Assembly (NCBI GenBank): GCA_964476045.1
Contig: CAYYYJ010000004.1
Span: forward strand, 1 to 57,784
Direction: 5' to 3'
From: CAYYYJ01 sp964476045
Lineage (GTDB): Archaea; Aenigmatarchaeota; Aenigmatarchaeia; QMZP01; JACQNV01
DNA length: 57,784 nucleotides
In this document: piece after piece, positions 55,791 through 57,784 of the stretch
Layout: each line of letters starts with the position of its first letter
Numbering within the stretch: position 1 is the stretch's first letter
Position numbers and translations under genes: made by a program
The notes under the pieces: generated by a model
Databases searched by the model: none
What the model was told of the DNA's origin: nothing
The model's input: only the letters and a program-made list of their open reading frames with translations

Positions 55791-56390
55791 ATGACATCAA
55801 ACACAATACTAGCAAGCCTGCTTATAGTAGCAATACTGGTATCTGTAGCAAGCTTGGTATTACAACAGCAGCCCCAAGTCGTTAAACTATCCGGAAGAAA
55901 CATAGACACAGCAAGTGCAAGTGCAACAGTAAGCTCAACAACAGTTCTGAACTGGACAACAAGCTCTATAGCTTGGGGAACAGGAACAGTAGTCCCTGGA
56001 AAAGATTTCTGCACGCTTGATACAAGCGATGGAAGTACAACCAATTGCACAGGATTCAGCGGTGTGAGCACAGGAGTGCAACTAGAGAACACAGGAAACA
56101 CTGACGTGAAGTTGAATCTATCCAGCAACAAAAACGCAACAGCATTCCTTCAGGGAACAAGCCCAGTATTCCAGTGGAAACTAGCAAGCAACGAGGCAGG
56201 TTCTTGTGCAGGTTCTCTAAACGATACATCTTACACAAATGTAGAAGTAGTATCAACAGAGAAGTGCTCGAACTTTATGGCTCTTGATGCTTCTGACACA
56301 ATATCGATGAACCTAAAGATAAGGATCCCATCTGATTCTGTAGCAGCAGCAAAAAGTGCTACAATAACAGCACAAGGAACTTCACTGTAA
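55791..56390 (+). CDS. Anchored surface protein, beta-rich
   Basis: 199 residues. The N-terminal hydrophobic segment (TILASLLIVAILVSVASLVL, about 5-24) would anchor the protein. The outside part is Ser/Thr/Asn-rich with several N-x-S/T sites and four Cys (FCTLDTSDGSTTNCTG; GSCAGS; EKCSNF), enough for two disulfides. TSSIAWGTGTVVPG near 63-76 and RIPSDSVAAAKSATITAQGT at the end are the best-defined segments. It ends in a short strand like a pilin or S-layer subunit. A fragment of a paralogue follows at 56479. Confidence 0.75.
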   Translation: MTSNTILASLLIVAILVSVASLVLQQQPQVVKLSGRNIDTASASATVSSTTVLNWTTSSIAWGTGTVVPGKDFCTLDTSDGSTTNCTGFSGVSTGVQLENTGNTDVKLNLSSNKNATAFLQGTSPVFQWKLASNEAGSCAGSLNDTSYTNVEVVSTEKCSNFMALDASDTISMNLKIRIPSDSVAAAKSATITAQGTSL

Positions 56391-56462
56391 AAATAAATTA
56401 CTTTTTTATTTTTTATTTTTATTTGAATAGTAAGTCAAACTTTATTTCTTTTTGTTTATTTT
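56391..56462 (+). terminator. T-rich termination region after the surface-protein operon
   Basis: Several T runs (TTTTTTATTTTTTATTTTTATTTG at about 56403-56425, here noted by position only) follow the stop codon, sufficient for archaeal termination. No hairpin is needed. Confidence 0.6.
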
Positions 56463-56478
56463 TATATTTTCCTTATAA

Positions 56479-56673
56479 CCCTCAGACGCTTTTGCGTCTG
56501 CGAAAGCAGCAACAATAACAGCAGTTGGCGTAGCTGTTGCAAATTGTCCAGAAACTGGTGGATGTGTAACGGGGTCTGTCCTAGGTTGTACACAACAAGA
56601 TCAATGCGAGGCTTGCGGCGGTTATTGGTGCTCCGGAATTGAAGGTTCAACTTGTCGCTCAACTCCATGCTAA
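56479..56673 (+). pseudogene. 3' fragment of a paralogous surface protein with a Cys-rich tail
   Basis: A frame without start codon begins PSDAFASAKAATITAVGVAV, matching the end of the upstream gene (PSDSVAAAKSATITAQGT). It then continues with a new Cys-rich tail (NCPETGGCVTGSVLGC, QCEACGGYWCSG, CRSTPC; eight Cys) and stops at 56671-56673. There is an in-frame stop immediately 5' (56476-56478), so it is not translated alone. It may be a gene relic or a silent cassette that could replace the 3' end of the expressed gene. Confidence 0.75.
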
Positions 56674-56705
56674 GTTGAATTTAGCTTTAGTCGACAGGAC
56701 AAGTC

Positions 56706-57784
56706 GGCTTTGGGACAGGTTTCCCAGATAACTGATTTTCTTGCAAATTCAATCGACAGTCATTTACAATGTATTGTTTCTTAAATTCAAGTATCTTTAG
56801 CCAATAATATGGCATGAGAATCACAGGAAAGACTGCGAAAGAAATGATCAGCGTGCTCGATGATCTGCGCGAGCAGATCAAGGCAGAACCCAAAGACCCC
56901 AGCACTTCAACTGAATGGGAAAGGAAAAGGGAACTTGTCAAGAAGCGGCTTGAGAAGCTTCCAGAGTACATAGAAAAGGCAGCTTCAATGGTAACTGTCC
57001 AGAAGGCAAGGGGTCCGGACAAGGACCTGAGCCTTGTCCAAAGGACAACGCTCTTGCTCTTCACAAAGCTCATGGGAAAAAGCAACCGTGGGATGGAGGA
57101 AGCTGTGATACTCCTGCAGCCATTTCTCGGTGTGCAGGTCAGCTACAAAACAATTGAACGGCTATACTCAGATGAAGAGGTGAAACTGGTCCTCCACAAC
57201 CTCTTCATCCTTCTGCTCCAGGATGAAGGCTCATCAGGCAACCTGTCAGGCGACGGGACTGGATATTCTCTTACTGTCACAAAGCACTACAGGACAAACC
57301 CGCACAAGAAAGGCAGGGACTACAAGTATGTGTTCAGACTCATGGACATCGATACAGGGATGTATGTTGGGTTGGGATATTCTACAATATCAGAGATGAG
57401 GGCTTTTCATAAAGCCCTCGAGATGGCAAAAGATCTTGGGGTCTCCATAAACACGTTGAGGCTGGACAAATATTACAGCTCCAGGAAAGTCCTAAGACTG
57501 TTCGGTGAAGAAGTTTCCGTGTATGTTCTTCCAAAGAAGAACATCTCAAGGATCGGGATTGAGTGGTCCCGTGTCATAAGAAAGATTATTGCATCGCCTT
57601 ATGCATACCTGAAAACTTATTTTATGAGAAACTTGAGTGAAACCGGGTTCTCCTCTGACAAAAGAAGGTTTGGCGGAATCATCAGCCAGAAAAGGGAGGA
57701 CAGACAGAGCATGGCGATGCTCGCCATTGGTTTTCTTCATAACTTATTCTTTATAAGGGTTCAGAAATAACTTGTCCCAGAGCC
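56706..57784 (+). mobile_element. Insertion sequence reaching the window edge
   Basis: The left end is GGCTTTGGGACAGGTT (56706-56721). Its inverse at the right edge, AACTTGTCCCAGAGCC (57769-57784), matches at 14 of 16 positions. The element would be about 1.08 kb, but the outer limit and any target duplication on the right are outside the window. It carries one DDE transposase gene. Confidence 0.8.
56814..57770 (+). CDS. DDE transposase (IS family unresolved)
   Basis: 318 residues. After a basic coiled region (about 1-90) and a helix-turn-helix-like part (FLGVQVSYKTIERLYSDEEV), the DDE catalytic region reads LSGDGTGYSLTVT (Asp), LRLDKYYSSRKVLRL (Asp) and SETGFSSDKRRFG (Glu). The fold fits IS4/IS5/ISNCY-like transposases, but I cannot name the family. 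It appears complete. Codon use is more G/C-rich at third positions than in the adjoining surface genes, as expected of an acquired element. Confidence 0.88.
   Translation: MRITGKTAKEMISVLDDLREQIKAEPKDPSTSTEWERKRELVKKRLEKLPEYIEKAASMVTVQKARGPDKDLSLVQRTTLLLFTKLMGKSNRGMEEAVILLQPFLGVQVSYKTIERLYSDEEVKLVLHNLFILLLQDEGSSGNLSGDGTGYSLTVTKHYRTNPHKKGRDYKYVFRLMDIDTGMYVGLGYSTISEMRAFHKALEMAKDLGVSINTLRLDKYYSSRKVLRLFGEEVSVYVLPKKNISRIGIEWSRVIRKIIASPYAYLKTYFMRNLSETGFSSDKRRFGGIISQKREDRQSMAMLAIGFLHNLFFIRVQK

Noticed and set aside
1..57784. rRNA genes, functional tRNA genes, replication origin
   Set aside because: No rRNA-like stretch, no tRNA with all stems paired, and no origin repeats next to an Orc1/Cdc6 gene were seen.

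Overview
The window is archaeal. It encodes RadA, the replication factor C large subunit, a two-ring CDC48 ATPase, RNA polymerase subunit D, ribosomal protein S3Ae, a DHH/RecJ-like nuclease, FtsZ, diphthine-ammonia ligase, CTP-type riboflavin kinase, S-adenosylhomocysteine hydrolase, Get3 and an AlaX editing protein. Promoters are TATA-type and several genes look leaderless. Gene density is high, many short orphan toxin-like modules are present, and the surface proteins are Asn/Ser/Thr-rich with many N-x-S/T sequons. This fits a small-genome (DPANN-like) lineage, but I cannot place it further from sequence alone. The assembly contains three 100-N gaps (2664-2763, 7916-8015, 27610-27709).

Layout. 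1-2.4 kb: a partial membrane gene, a DUF433/DUF5615 pair, RNase Z and a VapBC pair. 2.4-2.9 kb: a small ORF running into a 69-bp tandem repeat. 2.9-16.5 kb: rhomboid protease, membrane acyltransferase-like protein, SAHH, two Tat-exported proteins, a winged-helix/nucleotidyltransferase, intein-bearing RadA, MarC, an AAA_14/DUF4143 ATPase and three tandem bPH2-type modules in two membrane proteins. 16.5-31.3 kb: PUA protein, RelE-like toxin pair, cyclophilin lipoprotein, VIT1/CCC1 transporter, RibK, acylphosphatase, NSUN methyltransferase, a tiny AURKAIP1/COX24-like protein, Dph6, Get3, HAD protein, RfcL, two more toxin-antitoxin pairs, an aminotransferase, a cysteine-synthase-like enzyme and AlaX. 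31.3-42.9 kb: FtsZ with a long structured leader, an HTH regulator, a GGDEF protein, CDC48, RpoD, S3Ae/DHH and a SpoIIM-like protein. 43-52.6 kb: a 2773-residue surface protein with four repeated beta-helix modules and a co-transcribed partner. 52.6 kb to the end: an IS256-family insertion with intact target duplication, a truncated IS1595-type transposase, a pair of small surface-protein genes, a silent 3' fragment of a paralogue, and another IS reaching the window edge.

The most unusual layer is repetitive and structural. (1) A dispersed stem-loop family has at least three copies (24284-24358, 40388-40418, 54503-54595). The stem changes between copies with compensatory substitutions, while the flank GTCCCTT and, in two copies, a loop AATTGTTT are kept. 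One copy lies in an in-frame 120-bp insertion between 11-bp direct repeats inside the DHH nuclease gene, exactly at the start of S3Ae. (2) Two mobile-looking modules (the AAA_14 ATPase and a UPF0175/PIN pair) are each bracketed by a duplicated end of the neighbouring housekeeping gene (3' end of marC, 5' end of the aminotransferase). (3) The ftsZ leader carries five nested hairpins, the last placed so that folding would bring a strong Shine-Dalgarno sequence to normal spacing. (4) A decayed tRNA-Arg(GCG)-like sequence sits beside the first stem-loop copy. Two of the three N gaps have flanks sharing exactly 55 nt, so they are probably assembler k-mer breaks at repeats, not missing sequence.
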